Origin: Prauserella aidingensis
GTDB taxonomy: Bacteria; Actinomycetota; Actinomycetes; Mycobacteriales; Pseudonocardiaceae
NCBI RefSeq assembly: GCF_024171865.1
Contig: NZ_JAMTCN010000011.1
Location: forward strand, 80,926-144,925
Length of the DNA: 64,000 nucleotides
Reading direction: 5' to 3'
Of this stretch, positions 28,968 to 39,112 are shown piece after piece. Both the position numbers and the translations under genes were made by a program. How positions within the stretch are numbered: the stretch's first letter is position 1; every line of letters begins with the position of its first letter. Below the pieces are notes generated by a model. That model ran no database searches. It worked only from the letters and a program-made list of their open reading frames with translations, and was not told the origin of the DNA.

Positions 28968-29470
28968 AACGCCTGTTCTGGCTGGGAGTCGGCGTGGCCG
29001 CAGGCGTCACGCTGTCCCGCAAGGCCAGTGAGACCGCTCGTCAAGCCACTCCGGTGGGCGTAGCCTCGAACCTGGGTGACGCCGTGCGTGAACTCGCCGG
29101 CGCCGTCGGCGCGTTCGGAGCGGACGTCCGCGCCGGCATGAGTGAGCGGGAGCAGGAGCTGAGTCGGATCGTGGACCGCCCGGTGACGCAGGTCCGGCCG
29201 CCGGAGCCTGATCGGTCGGCACAGCCCGGTCGGTCGGCACAATCGGGTCGGTCGGCACAGCCCGGCAGGCCGGTGCAGCAGGCGAGGATGTCGTCTCCGG
29301 CGTCGGCGCCCCCGCAGGCGGGCGCGCCCGGTCAGACCGGTGGACGCCCGCCGCGACCCGCTCGCCCCGCGGGCCAGGCCGGTCAGCAAGGCCTTCCCCA
29401 ACCGGGACGTGGCCAGGGTGGCAGGCCGTCGGCGCAGCGCAGGTCGCGAGCTCCGCGGGCGGAAGGCTGA
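28964..29470 (+). CDS. Small membrane protein (DUF6167-like) with repeat region
   Basis: The 168-residue product begins MKRLFWLGVGVAAGVTLSRKA, an N-terminal hydrophobic anchor followed by an amphipathic helix (NLGDAVRELAGAVGAFGADVRAGM). It matches the short proteins called DUF6167 next to alaS in actinobacteria. From about 80 onward it is a Pro/Gln/Arg-rich repeat region including three RSAQPG-type units. Function unknown. It is translationally coupled to the DUF948 gene. Confidence 0.8.
   Translation: MKRLFWLGVGVAAGVTLSRKASETARQATPVGVASNLGDAVRELAGAVGAFGADVRAGMSEREQELSRIVDRPVTQVRPPEPDRSAQPGRSAQSGRSAQPGRPVQQARMSSPASAPPQAGAPGQTGGRPPRPARPAGQAGQQGLPQPGRGQGGRPSAQRRSRAPRAEG
29213..29266 (+). repeat. 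18-bp tandem repeat, three copies
   Basis: CGGTCGGCACAGCCCGGT-type units at 29213-29230, 29231-29248 and 29249-29266 (the middle one diverged), encoding RSAQPG, RSAQSG, RSAQPG in the small membrane protein. Confidence 0.9.
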
Positions 29471-29692
29471 GGCCACCAGGCCACCGGGCCCCGTCGCCCG
29501 CCTGTGCCTTCCGCCGCCCCGGTCCGACGCCGTAGGCGGTCTGCCGAACCAGACCGCCGATCCCACCGGCGGCGGGCTCCCCGACGGCGGTCGTCGCTCA
29601 TACCGCTGCGACGGTCGGGGAACCCGGAACCGGCGAGCACCCCGGTGCACCCGCCGGCCCGGAACCGCCGCCACATCTGCGAGGAAGCTCCA

Positions 29693-32356
29693 GTGGAAAC
29701 ACACGAAATCAGCAAACGGTTCCTCGACCACTTCGAGAACCACGGCCACACCCGCGTGCCCAGCGCGTCCCTGATCCTGGACGACCCGACGCTGCTGTTC
29801 GTCAACGCCGGCATGGTCCAGTTCAAGCCCTACTTCCTCGGCGAGGTCCCGCCGCCGTACCCGCGTGCGACGAGCGTGCAGAAGTGCGTGCGCACCGGCG
29901 ACATCGACGAGGTCGGCAAGACCACGCGCCACAACACGTTCTTCCAGATGGCCGGCAACTTCTCGTTCGGCGACTACTTCAAGGAAGGCGCGATCGCACG
30001 GGCCTGGGAGCTGCTGACGTCCTCGCAGGACGCGGGCGGCCTCGGGTTCGACCCGGCGCGGCTCTGGGTGACCGTCTACGAACACGACGCCGAGGCCGCG
30101 GGCCTGTGGCGCGAGATCACCGGCATCCCGTCCGAGCGGATCCAGGTGCGGGACGGCAAGGACAACTACTGGGACATGGGCGTACCCGGTCCCGGCGGTC
30201 CGTGCTCGGAGATCTACTACGACCGCGGCCCCGAGTACGGCCGCGACGGCGGTCCCGTGGTCGACGAGGATCGGTACCTCGAGATCTGGAACCTCGTGTT
30301 CATGCAGGACATCCGCGGCGAGCAGAGTCCCAAGCTGGGCCACGCGCCGATCGGTGAACTGCCGCAGAAGAACATCGACACTGGCATGGGCATCGAGCGC
30401 GTCGCCTTCCTGCTGCAGGGCGTGGACAACGTCTACGAGACCGACCTGGTGCGCCCCGTCATCGCGCGGGCCGAGGAGTTCTCCGGCAGGCGGTACGGCT
30501 CCGACCACGCCGACGACGTGCGCTTCCGCGTCATCGCGGACCACGCCCGTTCCGGCGTGATGCTCATCGGCGACGGCGTCACGCCGGGCAACGAGGCCCG
30601 CGGCTACGTGCTGCGGCGGCTGCTGCGGCGGATCGTCCGCGCCGTCCGGCTGCTCGGCGTCCACGAACCGGTGCTGCCCGAGTTCGCCCAGGTGGTGCGT
30701 GACGCGATGGCGCCGTCGTACCCCGAGATCGCACGCGACTTCGACCGCATCAGCGACGTCATGCGCCAGGAGGAGGAATCGTTCCTGGCGACCCTGACCA
30801 GCGGCTCGCGCATCTTCGACCTGGCCGCCCAGGAGACGAAGCGCTCCGGCGGGTCGATCCTGGCCGGTGACAAGGCGTTCCAGCTGCACGACACCTACGG
30901 CTTCCCGATCGACCTGACCCTCGAGATGGCAGCCGAACAGGGCCTGTCCGTCGACGAGGACGGCTTCCGCACGCTCATGGAGGAGCAGCGGCAGCGGGCG
31001 AAGGCCGACGCGGCCTCCCGCAAGACCGGCCACGGCGACCTGTCGGTCTACCGGCGCCTGCTCGAACAGCACGGCGAGACGGAGTTCCTCGGGTACACGG
31101 ACCTGCAGGCCACGGCCACGGTCCTCGGACTGCTCTCGGACGGGCAGCCGGTGTCCGTCCTCGGCGAGGGCAGCAAGGCCGAGATCATCCTCGACCGCAC
31201 CCCGTTCTACGGCGAGAGCGGTGGCCAGATCGCCGACACCGGCGTGCTCGTGGGCCACGGCGTCGAGGTCACCATCACCGACGTGCAGAAGCTCGTGCCG
31301 GGCCTGTTCGTCCACCGCGGTGAGGTCACGGGCGGTGAGCTCGCGCTCGACACGGAGCTGACGGCGTCGGTCGACGAGACGCGGCGGCAGTCGGTCGCGC
31401 GGTCGCACTCGGCGACGCACCTGGTCCACGCCGCGGTCCGGGGCGCGTACGGGAACCGGGCCGCACAGGCCGGTTCGCTGAACTCGCCCGGCCGGATGCG
31501 GTTCGACTTCACCACGCCGGGCGCCGTGTCGTCGGACGTGCTGACCGAGGTCGAGGAAGAGGTCAACGACTACCTGCAGACCGACGTCGAGGTGTCCGCG
31601 TACACGACGACGAAGGACAAGGCGCTCGAACTCGGCGCGATCGCGCTGTTCGGCGAGAAGTACGGCAACGACGTACGGGTGGTCGACATGGGCGACTACT
31701 CGCGCGAGCTGTGCGGCGGCACTCACGTCGGCCGGATCGGTGAGCTCGGCCTGGTCAAGCTCGTGTCCGACGCGTCGATCGGCTCGGGGGTGCACCGCGT
31801 CGAGGCGCTGGTCGGCACCGACGCCCTTCGCCAGGTGCGGAAGGAGCAGCTCCTCGTGTCGCAGCTGGCGGGCACGCTGAAGGTGCCCGCCGAGCAGGTA
31901 CCCGAGCGCATCGAGGACGTGCTGGCGCGCCTGCGCAGCGCGGAGAAGGAGATCGAGCAGCTCAAGACCCAGCAGGTCCTCGGTTCGGCGGGCTCGCTGG
32001 CCGACGGCGCCGAGGACGTCGCGGGCGTCGCGCTGGTCGCGCGGAAGCTCGACGGCGGTATCGATGCGGCCGGCGTGCGTGCGCTCGCGGGCGAGGTCCG
32101 CAACCGGCTCGGCTCCCGCCCCGGTGTCGTCGCGCTGTTCGCGCCGTCCGATGACGGCAAGGTCAGCTTCGTCGTCGCGACGACGTCGGCGGCCCGGGAC
32201 AAGGGCCTCGCCGCGGGCACGCTCGTCCCGTCGTTCGCCGAGGCCGTCGGCGGCCGCGGCGGCGGCAAGCCGGACATGGCGCAGGGCGGCGGCAGCAACC
32301 CGGCCGGTATCGACCAGGCGATCGCGGCGTTGCGGAACGCCCTCGCGAACGGGTGA
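29693..32356 (+). CDS. alaS: Alanyl-tRNA synthetase
   Basis: The 887-residue product is a full-length bacterial AlaRS: class II catalytic core at the N-terminus ([34 protein letters not shown], motif 3 [12 protein letters not shown]), an editing domain with the zinc-site motifs [13 protein letters not shown] and CGGTHV, and the DHHA1 C-terminal domain ending [17 protein letters not shown] ([15 protein letters not shown]). GTG 29693 follows GAGGAAG and aligns with family starts ([14 protein letters not shown]). It overlaps ruvX by 4 nt (GTGA). The 222 bp before it hold no recognisable gene. Confidence 0.97.
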   Translation: METHEISKRFLDHFENHGHTRVPSASLILDDPTLLFVNAGMVQFKPYFLGEVPPPYPRATSVQKCVRTGDIDEVGKTTRHNTFFQMAGNFSFGDYFKEGAIARAWELLTSSQDAGGLGFDPARLWVTVYEHDAEAAGLWREITGIPSERIQVRDGKDNYWDMGVPGPGGPCSEIYYDRGPEYGRDGGPVVDEDRYLEIWNLVFMQDIRGEQSPKLGHAPIGELPQKNIDTGMGIERVAFLLQGVDNVYETDLVRPVIARAEEFSGRRYGSDHADDVRFRVIADHARSGVMLIGDGVTPGNEARGYVLRRLLRRIVRAVRLLGVHEPVLPEFAQVVRDAMAPSYPEIARDFDRISDVMRQEEESFLATLTSGSRIFDLAAQETKRSGGSILAGDKAFQLHDTYGFPIDLTLEMAAEQGLSVDEDGFRTLMEEQRQRAKADAASRKTGHGDLSVYRRLLEQHGETEFLGYTDLQATATVLGLLSDGQPVSVLGEGSKAEIILDRTPFYGESGGQIADTGVLVGHGVEVTITDVQKLVPGLFVHRGEVTGGELALDTELTASVDETRRQSVARSHSATHLVHAAVRGAYGNRAAQAGSLNSPGRMRFDFTTPGAVSSDVLTEVEEEVNDYLQTDVEVSAYTTTKDKALELGAIALFGEKYGNDVRVVDMGDYSRELCGGTHVGRIGELGLVKLVSDASIGSGVHRVEALVGTDALRQVRKEQLLVSQLAGTLKVPAEQVPERIEDVLARLRSAEKEIEQLKTQQVLGSAGSLADGAEDVAGVALVARKLDGGIDAAGVRALAGEVRNRLGSRPGVVALFAPSDDGKVSFVVATTSAARDKGLAAGTLVPSFAEAVGGRGGGKPDMAQGGGSNPAGIDQAIAALRNALANG

Positions 32357-32844
32357 GTGACGTGGAGCCGGACCGGCCCGGGGCCGACGACCCCGGGCCG
32401 GGTCGTCGGCTCGCCGTGGATGTCGGTTCCGTCCGAGTCGGGGTGGCACTGAGCGATCCCGGCCCCATGCTGGCGACTCCGCTCGTTACGCTGGCCCGGG
32501 ACTCGGAGGGGAATACCGACATCGGCGAGCTCGCGGGGCTCGTCGCCGAACACGACGTGGTCGAGGTGATCGTGGGACTCCCCAGAACGTTGGCCGATCG
32601 GCACGGTTCCGCCGCCGAGATCGCGGCGGACTACGCGCGGCGGCTCGGCGAGCGGATCGCGACTCCGGTGCGACTGGCGGACGAGCGACTGACGACCGTC
32701 ACCGCGAGCCGGATGCTGTCGCAGCGCGGTGTCAAGGGCAAGAAGCAGCGTGCGGTCGTGGACCAGGCCGCGGCCGTGGAGATCCTGCAGGCGTGGCTCG
32801 ACGCCCGTGGCGCGGCGATCGCGAGGGGGACCGGACCGGCATGA
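32353..32844 (+). CDS. ruvX: Holliday-junction resolvase-like / pre-16S rRNA nuclease RuvX (YqgF)
   Basis: YqgF/RuvX has an RNase H-like fold; the better supported function is 5' processing of pre-16S rRNA. The 163-residue product has [35 protein letters not shown] and [16 protein letters not shown], and [15 protein letters not shown] at the end, covering the conserved acidic residues. GTG 32353 overlaps alaS and the stop overlaps mltG (ATGA). Conserved operon alaS-ruvX-mltG-aroE. Confidence 0.95.
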   Translation: MSDVEPDRPGADDPGPGRRLAVDVGSVRVGVALSDPGPMLATPLVTLARDSEGNTDIGELAGLVAEHDVVEVIVGLPRTLADRHGSAAEIAADYARRLGERIATPVRLADERLTTVTASRMLSQRGVKGKKQRAVVDQAAAVEILQAWLDARGAAIARGTGPA

Positions 32845-34934
32845 CGAGCCCGCACGACGGACCCCCGCCGCGCGACCCGCGTGACCCCCGTCCGCCCCGG
32901 CGCCCCGGCACGGCGACGCCGAGCGCGCACGAGCCACCGCAGCCGGACGACCCCCGGCACGCGGATTCCCGGCGTTCGGAAGGTCGGCGTTCGGAAGGTC
33001 GGCGTTCGGAAGGTCGGCCGTCGGAACCGCCGCACGCGGAGCCGCCGCGGCCGCCCGCGGCGCGTCGTCCTGACGGGCAGCCCCCGCGCGGCCCGGCCCA
33101 CGATCGGCAGCAGCCCCCGGGGCCGCCGCCCGGGCCGCCGCCGAAGCGTCCGCGCAGGCAGCCTCCACCCGAGGGCGGGGCGCGCCGCGCTCCGCAGGAA
33201 CCACCGCCTGCGCCCCCACGCCGGCCCGAACCGCCGCGCACCTCGGCGGCGGAGGACCCGCCACCCGGGCGCGGCGACCGCTCGCGGCCGTCGATGCCGC
33301 CCGCCGGATCCGTCCCTCCCGCGGGCGAGGACGGTCCGCGTCCACCGCGCCACGCTCGGCACGCCGCGGACGGCGCTCCGCCGGAGCCTCCGCGTGCGCC
33401 CCGGCCCCGTCGCGCGCCGGGGCACGACCCCGCAGCCCGGCAGCACGAGCCGCGTCCGGGTCCGAACCACGGCGTGCACCCGGACGAACGTCCGACGCAG
33501 AGCTTCGACGTCGTCGACGAGGACCCGGTCGCCGACCCGTACGCAGTCGACTCGTACGCCGCGGATCCGTATGCCGCCGACCCGTACTACGACGACGGGT
33601 ACGACGATGACGGCGTGGCTCGCTTCGACGACGGGTACGACGACGCGGCTCGCTACGACGAGTACGAGGACGTCGACCGCGACTATTACGACGACCATTA
33701 CGACGACGGCTACGACGACGAGCGCGACGGCCACGGCGACGACGAGGACGACGACCGCGCGGAGCCGTCGTACATCCTCGGCGGCGACGACGGTGACGAT
33801 CCGCCGCCGACGAAGCGGCGCCGCGGCCGGCGCGCCTTCCGATGGGTGGCGGCGCTCATGGTGCTGGCACTCCTCGCGGGCGGCGCCTACATCGGTGCGC
33901 GAGAACTGCTCGGCTTCGGGTACGAGGACTACGAGGGACCCGGCGACAAGGACGTCCTGCTGCACGTCGAACAGGGCGATTCGACGGGTGTCATCGCGTC
34001 GAAGCTGGCGAAACTCGACGCCGTGGCGAGCCCCGACGCGTTCGTCGAGGCGGCGAAGGACGACCAACGGGTGCTGGCGATCCAGCCCGGCTACTACGTG
34101 GTCAAGACCAAGGCCTCGGGCACCAGTGCGGTCGAGACACTCGTGGGTCCGGACGCCCAGGTGGGGCAGGCCGAGATCCGCGCGGGCACCCGGTTGGCCG
34201 ACCGGGGCGGGGACAGCCCGAAGTCCGGTGTGCTGAGCCTGCTCTCCGAGGCGTCGTGCGCCGACCTCAACGGTGAGAGCACGTGCGTCAGCGTCGACGA
34301 CATGCAGGAGACGGTCCGGACGACGGACCTGACGGAGCTGGGCGTGCCCGAGTGGGCTGCGAAACCGGCCCAGCAGAAGGGGCCGGAACACCGCCTCGAA
34401 GGTCTCATCACGCCGGGTATCTACAACGTCCGGCCGGGCTGGGATGCCCGCAAGCTGCTCACCGAGGTGCTGACGACGTCGGCGACGCGGCTGGAGGCTG
34501 CGGGCCTGCCGGACGCCGCGGAGGGAACGGGCCATTCGCCGTACGAGGTCCTGACCATCGCGTCGATCGTGCAGGTCGAAGGTGTGGAGGCCGACTTCGG
34601 CAAGATCGCCCGGGTGATCGAGAACCGGCTGAGCGCCGGGATGGCGCTGGAGATGGACTCCTCCATCAACTACGCGGTGAAGAATCCGACGATCCGCACG
34701 AAGGAAGATGCGCGGTACGAGGACGGCCCGCACAACACCTACACCCGGAAGGGCCTGCCCGCGACACCGCTGGGTGCGGCGAGCCAGAAGGCGATCGCCG
34801 CGGCGGAGTCCCCGCAGGAAGGTCCGTGGAAGTACTTCGTGCTGTGCGAGGAGAACGGTCTCTCGTGCTTCAGCGAGACGTATCCCCAGCACAGGAAGGA
34901 AGTCGATCGGGCCCAGAGCAAGGGGGTGTGGTGA
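32841..34934 (+). CDS. mltG: Endolytic transglycosylase MltG (YceG) with long cytoplasmic region
   Basis: MltG cleaves nascent glycan strands. The 697-residue product has a very long disordered N-terminal cytoplasmic part (about 1-330), first Pro/Arg-rich and then Asp/Tyr-rich ([13 protein letters not shown]), a transmembrane helix at about 334-354, and the YceG domain from about 370, with [10 protein letters not shown] carrying the catalytic-position Glu580 and [18 protein letters not shown]. coli MltG is 340 aa, so half of this protein is an actinobacterial extension. ATG 32841 overlaps ruvX; the stop overlaps aroE. Confidence 0.95.
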   Translation: MTSPHDGPPPRDPRDPRPPRRPGTATPSAHEPPQPDDPRHADSRRSEGRRSEGRRSEGRPSEPPHAEPPRPPAARRPDGQPPRGPAHDRQQPPGPPPGPPPKRPRRQPPPEGGARRAPQEPPPAPPRRPEPPRTSAAEDPPPGRGDRSRPSMPPAGSVPPAGEDGPRPPRHARHAADGAPPEPPRAPRPRRAPGHDPAARQHEPRPGPNHGVHPDERPTQSFDVVDEDPVADPYAVDSYAADPYAADPYYDDGYDDDGVARFDDGYDDAARYDEYEDVDRDYYDDHYDDGYDDERDGHGDDEDDDRAEPSYILGGDDGDDPPPTKRRRGRRAFRWVAALMVLALLAGGAYIGARELLGFGYEDYEGPGDKDVLLHVEQGDSTGVIASKLAKLDAVASPDAFVEAAKDDQRVLAIQPGYYVVKTKASGTSAVETLVGPDAQVGQAEIRAGTRLADRGGDSPKSGVLSLLSEASCADLNGESTCVSVDDMQETVRTTDLTELGVPEWAAKPAQQKGPEHRLEGLITPGIYNVRPGWDARKLLTEVLTTSATRLEAAGLPDAAEGTGHSPYEVLTIASIVQVEGVEADFGKIARVIENRLSAGMALEMDSSINYAVKNPTIRTKEDARYEDGPHNTYTRKGLPATPLGAASQKAIAAAESPQEGPWKYFVLCEENGLSCFSETYPQHRKEVDRAQSKGVW
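32971..33015 (+). repeat. 15-bp tandem repeat, three perfect copies
   Basis: GGCGTTCGGAAGGTC at 32971-32985, 32986-33000 and 33001-33015, encoding RRSEG units in the disordered cytoplasmic part of MltG, followed by one decayed copy. Confidence 0.92.
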
Positions 34935-35782
34935 GCGGAGGCGCACGCCGGGCCGCGGTGCTCGGCAGGCCCGTCGACCATTCGCTCTCGCCCGTACTCC
35001 ACGGTGCGGCGTACCGGGCGCTGGACCTGCCCGGCTGGACCTACGAGCGCATCGACATGGACGACGCCGGGCTGCCCGCGTTCGTCGACGGTCTCGGCCC
35101 GGAGTGGGCCGGATTGTCGGTGACCATGCCCGGGAAACGCGCGGCGCTGGCGCACGCGGTGGAGGCCACGCCGCGGGCGCGTGCCGTGGGCGCGGCCAAC
35201 ACGCTCGTCCCCGGCGACGGCGGGTGGCGGGCCGACTGCACCGACGTCGACGGCGTCGTCGGCGCCCTGCGGTGTGCGGGCGGGTTCACCGGCGGCGGCC
35301 GGGCGGTGGTGATCGGCGCGGGCGGCACGGCCGCGGCCGTGGTCGTGGCCGCGGCGGAGCTGGACCTGACCTCGGTCGCGCTGGTCGTGCGGGAACCGGC
35401 GAGGGCCGCGGAGACGATCGAGGCCGCGCGGCGCGTGGGACTCGACGTCGAGGTGCTGCGCTGGGCGGACGTCGACGTCGCCGCCCTCGCCGCCGGCGCG
35501 GACCTGCTGGTCAGCACCGTGCCGTCCGAGGCACTGACCGCCGACCTCGACGCGCTGGCCGGAGTGCCGTGCGCGCTCGACGTCATCTACCACCCGTGGC
35601 CGACCCCGTTGGCACAGGCCGTGACGGCGCGTGGCGGCCGTGTCGCGACCGGTCTGGACATGCTGTTGCACCAGGCGTTCGGCCAGGTGGAACAGTTCAC
35701 CGGCCGCGCGGCTCCCCGCGAGGCGATGCGCGACGCGTTGCGCGAGGCCACCGGCGGCGAGGTCCCGCTGCCGCTCGACTGA
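34931..35782 (+). CDS. aroE: Shikimate dehydrogenase
   Basis: AroE reduces 3-dehydroshikimate with NADPH. The 283-residue product has AVLGRPVDHSLSPVLHGAAY (shikimate-binding Ser pair), LSVTMPGKRAAL with the catalytic Lys, GAANTLV, DCTDVDG with the catalytic Asp, the dinucleotide loop VVIGAGGTAAAVV, and GLDMLLHQAFGQVEQFTG. GTG 34931 overlaps the mltG stop (GTGA); GTG 34928 is also in frame. The remaining chorismate genes of the window (aroC-K-B-Q) are 7 kb downstream. Confidence 0.96.
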   Translation: MSGGARRAAVLGRPVDHSLSPVLHGAAYRALDLPGWTYERIDMDDAGLPAFVDGLGPEWAGLSVTMPGKRAALAHAVEATPRARAVGAANTLVPGDGGWRADCTDVDGVVGALRCAGGFTGGGRAVVIGAGGTAAAVVVAAAELDLTSVALVVREPARAAETIEAARRVGLDVEVLRWADVDVAALAAGADLLVSTVPSEALTADLDALAGVPCALDVIYHPWPTPLAQAVTARGGRVATGLDMLLHQAFGQVEQFTGRAAPREAMRDALREATGGEVPLPLD

Positions 35783-35887
35783 GCTTCCGCCCGCCGCCCG
35801 GTGCGGACGGTGGACGCTCGTTTCTTGAAGGACGCCCGGAATTCACCCGTCACTCGTAAGGTGGGGCGCGACTTCCGGGAGGTAACT

Positions 35888-37105
35888 GTGCGTCGATCGC
35901 GTTGGCTGTCAGGGTTCGTCGGTGTGGCCGCATCGGCAGGACTGGTCGTGTCGTCCGTTCCGGCGATGGCCGATCCCGGCCCGGGTCGGGGAGGTCCCGA
36001 GAACGTACGGTTCGCGACCTTCAACGCGTCGCTGAACCGTGCGACCGAGGGGCAGCTGCTGCGGGACCTGTCCACCGGCGACGACGAACAGGCACGCAAG
36101 GTCGCCGAGGTCGTCCAGCGCAACCGGCCCGACGTGCTGCTGCTGAACGAGTTCGACCACGTCCCGGGCGGTGCCGCGGCCGATGCGTTCCGCGAGAACT
36201 ACCTCGAGGTGGGCCAGAACGGCGCCGCGCCGATCGACTATCCGCACGCCTACACCGCACCGGTCAACACCGGCGTGCCCACGGGCTTCGACCTCAACCG
36301 GGACGGCGAGACCGGCGGCCCCGACGACGCGCACGGCTTCGGCGACTTCGAAGGCCAGTACGGAATGCTGGTGCTGTCGAAACACCCGATCGACACCGCC
36401 GCCGTGCGCACGTTCCAGAAGTTCCGCTGGAAGGACATGCCCGGCGCGACGCTGCCCGACGACCCGGCCACACCCGAGGACGGCGACTGGTACTCCGACG
36501 AGATTCTCGACGTCCTGCGGCTGTCGTCGAAGTCGCACTGGGACGTGCCGATCGAGGTCGGCGGCCGCACCGTGCACTTCCTCACCGCGCACCCCACCCC
36601 GCCGAGCTTCGACGGCGAAGAGGACCGCAACGGCACCCGCAACCACGACGAAATCCGCTTCTGGGCGGACTACGTGACCCCGGGGAAGGGCCGCTACATC
36701 TACGACGACGCGGGCGGCCGCGGTGGTCTGAAGCCCGGGGAGCGGTTCGTCGTCGCGGGCGACTACAACGCCGACCCGTACGACGGCGACAGCGTCGACG
36801 CCGCGGCCACGCAACTGCTCGACGCGCCGCTCGTGCGCGACACCCGGCCCGCCAGTGAGGGCGCCGTCGTGGCCGCCGACCAGCAGGGCGGCGCCAACGA
36901 CGAGCACATCGGCCCCGCACGGCTCGACACCGCCGACTTCGCCGACGAATCACCCGGAAACCTGCGGGTCGACTACGTGCTGCCGTCCCGTGGGCTGATT
37001 CCCCACCACGACGGCGTGTTCTGGCCGGAGCCGGGCAGCGCACTGGCCCGGCTGAACGACACGTCCGACCACCACCTGGTCCACGTCGACGTGTTCGTGC
37101 CCTGA
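35888..37105 (+). CDS. Secreted endonuclease/exonuclease/phosphatase-family protein
   Basis: The 405-residue product has a signal peptide (VRRSRWLSGFVGVAASAGLV... with likely cleavage after AMA near 28) and an EEP fold: VRFATFNASLNR, RPDVLLLNEFDH with the metal-binding Glu, VVAGDYNADPYDGD, RVDYVLPSRGL, and SDHHLVHVDVFVP with the catalytic His. Members are secreted nucleases or phosphodiesterases. It could serve nucleotide or phosphate scavenging; the substrate is unknown. GTG 35888 follows GGGAGG. It is a single gene after aroE, in a variable section. Confidence 0.88.
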   Translation: MRRSRWLSGFVGVAASAGLVVSSVPAMADPGPGRGGPENVRFATFNASLNRATEGQLLRDLSTGDDEQARKVAEVVQRNRPDVLLLNEFDHVPGGAAADAFRENYLEVGQNGAAPIDYPHAYTAPVNTGVPTGFDLNRDGETGGPDDAHGFGDFEGQYGMLVLSKHPIDTAAVRTFQKFRWKDMPGATLPDDPATPEDGDWYSDEILDVLRLSSKSHWDVPIEVGGRTVHFLTAHPTPPSFDGEEDRNGTRNHDEIRFWADYVTPGKGRYIYDDAGGRGGLKPGERFVVAGDYNADPYDGDSVDAAATQLLDAPLVRDTRPASEGAVVAADQQGGANDEHIGPARLDTADFADESPGNLRVDYVLPSRGLIPHHDGVFWPEPGSALARLNDTSDHHLVHVDVFVP

Positions 37106-37190
37106 TCCGCGGGAGCACATCGGCCGCGGCAGGCGCGTGGGTGGCGGCAGCCGTGGGTGCGCGTCACTCGGTCTCCCGCCGCGCAGGCGT

Positions 37191-37196
37191 TAGCGT
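37191..37196 (+). promoter_or_regulatory. -10 hexamer TAGCGT, probable leaderless promoter
   Basis: TAGCGT ends 6 nt before ATG 37203 and there is no Shine-Dalgarno, matching a leaderless mRNA for the dehydrogenase gene. Confidence 0.5.
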
Positions 37197-37202
37197 GTGG
37201 GC

Positions 37203-38150
37203 ATGAAGATCGCGATTCTCGACGACTATCAGAACATCGCGCGCGAGCTGGCCGACTGGGACTCGCTCGGCGCCGAGGTGGACGTACTGACCGAGCACCT
37301 CGCCGATCCGGACGCCCTGGTGGAGCGGCTCGCCGGGTGCGAGGTCGTGGTCGCCATGCGCGAGCGCACCGGGTTGCCCGGTGACGTGCTGCGGCGACTG
37401 CCGGACCTGCGGCTGATCGTCAGTCTCGGTGGTGCGCGAAATCCGGCGATCGACCTCAAGGCCGCCGACGAACTCGGCATCGTCGTGTCGCACACCGGCT
37501 ACCTGCCCCACCCGACCGCCGAGCACACGTGGGCGCTGATCCTCGCGGCGATGCGCGGGATCCCGGACGAGACGCGGTCCGTACGCGACGGCGGCTGGCA
37601 GACGTCGGTCGGCCGCAGCCTGCAGGGAGCCACACTGGGCATCATCGGTCTGGGCAGGCTCGGCGGCCGTGTCGCGCGGATCGGCCAGGCCTTCGGGATG
37701 CGCACCATCGCGTGGAGCACGAACCTCACCCAGGAGAAGGCCGACGAGCACGACGTCCTCGCCGTCCCGAAGGAGCAACTGCTGACCGAGTCCGACGTCG
37801 TGACGATCCACCAGGTGCTCAGCGCGCGCACCCGGGGCCTCGTCGGCGCGCCGGAACTGGCCGCGATGAAGCCGGACGCGTGGCTGGTCAACACCTCACG
37901 CGGGCCGATCGTCGACGAGGCCGCGCTGCTCGACGCGCTGCGCGAGCGCCGTATCGGCGGTGCCGCACTCGACGTCTACGACACCGAGCCGCTGCCCGCC
38001 GACCATCCGTTGCGGAGCGTGCCGAACACCGTGCTCACCCCGCACATCGGCTACGTCGTGCGCGACCTGTACGAGGTGTTCTACCGCGACGCGGTCGCCG
38101 ACATCGCCGCGTACCAGGCCGGTGAGCCGATTCGGGTGATGTCGCCGTAG
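37203..38150 (+). CDS. D-2-hydroxyacid dehydrogenase family protein
   Basis: The 315-residue product has the family layout: catalytic domain at both ends and a central NAD domain with GATLGIIGLGRLGGRVARIG, then AWLVNTSRGPIVDE with the catalytic Arg, and LTPHIGYVVRDLYE with the catalytic His. These enzymes reduce 2-ketoacids or oxidise hydroxyacids (phosphoglycerate, glyoxylate and others); the substrate cannot be told. The GTG six bases upstream overlaps the promoter, so ATG 37203 is preferred. It converges on the serine hydrolase gene 33 bp downstream. Confidence 0.9.
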   Translation: MKIAILDDYQNIARELADWDSLGAEVDVLTEHLADPDALVERLAGCEVVVAMRERTGLPGDVLRRLPDLRLIVSLGGARNPAIDLKAADELGIVVSHTGYLPHPTAEHTWALILAAMRGIPDETRSVRDGGWQTSVGRSLQGATLGIIGLGRLGGRVARIGQAFGMRTIAWSTNLTQEKADEHDVLAVPKEQLLTESDVVTIHQVLSARTRGLVGAPELAAMKPDAWLVNTSRGPIVDEAALLDALRERRIGGAALDVYDTEPLPADHPLRSVPNTVLTPHIGYVVRDLYEVFYRDAVADIAAYQAGEPIRVMSP

Positions 38151-38183
38151 TCCACGGTCGTGGTGCCGGAGGGCCCCGCGGGC

Positions 38184-38993
38184 TCAGAGGTCGGCGAGCA
38201 CCGCGTCGGTGAACGCAGGCCAGGCCTCGACGGCCCACGGCCCGAAGTCCCGGTCGGTCAGCGCGATACACGCCGCGCCCGCGTCCGGGTCGACCCACAG
38301 GAACGTGCCGGACTGTCCGAAGTGGCCGAAGGTGCGCGGCGAGCTGTTCGCCCCCGTCCAGTGCGGACTCTTGCCGTCGCGGAGCTCGAAGCCGAGGCCC
38401 CAGTCGTTCGGCTTCTGGTGCCCCAGGCCGGGTAGGACGCCGTTGAGGCCGGGGAACTGCACCTGCGTCGCCTCGTCCAGAGTGGACCGGGCGATGAGCT
38501 TCGGGGTGAACAGTTCCGCGGCGAACCGGGTGAGGTCGTCCACTGTGGAGTCGGCGCCCGCGCCCGGCGAACCGGTGAGCGTCGTCGACGTCATCCCGAG
38601 CGGGGTGAGTACGCCCTCGGTCAGGTACTCGCCGAACGGGATGCCGGAGTGCTCGGCCAGTGCGTCGGCGAGCTGTTCGTAGCCGGAGCTGGAGTAGAGC
38701 CTGCGCTCGCCGGGCGGCGCCTGCACCTTGTGCTCGTTGAACGCCAGTCCCGCGGTGTGCGCCAGCAGATGCCGGATCGTCGCGCCCTCGGGCCCGGCGG
38801 GCGTGTCGAGCTCGACGGCACCCTCCTCGACGGCCACCAGCGCGGCGTAGGCGGTGAGCAGCTTCGTCACCGACGCGAGCGGGAACACGCGCGCCGTGTC
38901 GCCGTGGGTGGCGCGCACGGTGCCGTCCGCGCCGACGACCGCCGCCGCCGCATGGGGCACCGGCCACTGTTCGATCAACCGCAGGCTGTCCAT
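38184..38993 (-). CDS. Serine hydrolase of the beta-lactamase/PBP4* family
   Basis: The 269-residue product has the SxxK motif at 41-44 (SVTK), a second motif YSSSGYEQL where the usual YxN reads YSS, and a third HFGQSGTFLW region. This is the class C beta-lactamase-like esterase/peptidase group; no signal peptide is visible, so it probably acts inside the cell. ATG 38993 is used; an upstream GTG (38999) is in frame. Convergent with the dehydrogenase, and codirectional with, but 119 bp apart from, the EIIC gene upstream. Confidence 0.85.
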   Translation of the reverse strand: MDSLRLIEQWPVPHAAAAVVGADGTVRATHGDTARVFPLASVTKLLTAYAALVAVEEGAVELDTPAGPEGATIRHLLAHTAGLAFNEHKVQAPPGERRLYSSSGYEQLADALAEHSGIPFGEYLTEGVLTPLGMTSTTLTGSPGAGADSTVDDLTRFAAELFTPKLIARSTLDEATQVQFPGLNGVLPGLGHQKPNDWGLGFELRDGKSPHWTGANSSPRTFGHFGQSGTFLWVDPDAGAACIALTDRDFGPWAVEAWPAFTDAVLADL

Positions 38994-39112
38994 GCGCACC
39001 ACCCTAGGCAGGCGGGCCGGGTCGGGGCCGGGAGGGTTCGGGCGTGTCCACCCCACGGCGGGCGGGAGGGGTCCGGCGCCGGAGCGCGCCGACGCCGGAC
39101 CCCGCGTGTGCG

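Noticed and set aside
28457..32449. Long open frame antisense to alaS and neighbours (about 1330 codons)
   Set aside because: It runs through five real genes on the other strand and has no recognisable domain.
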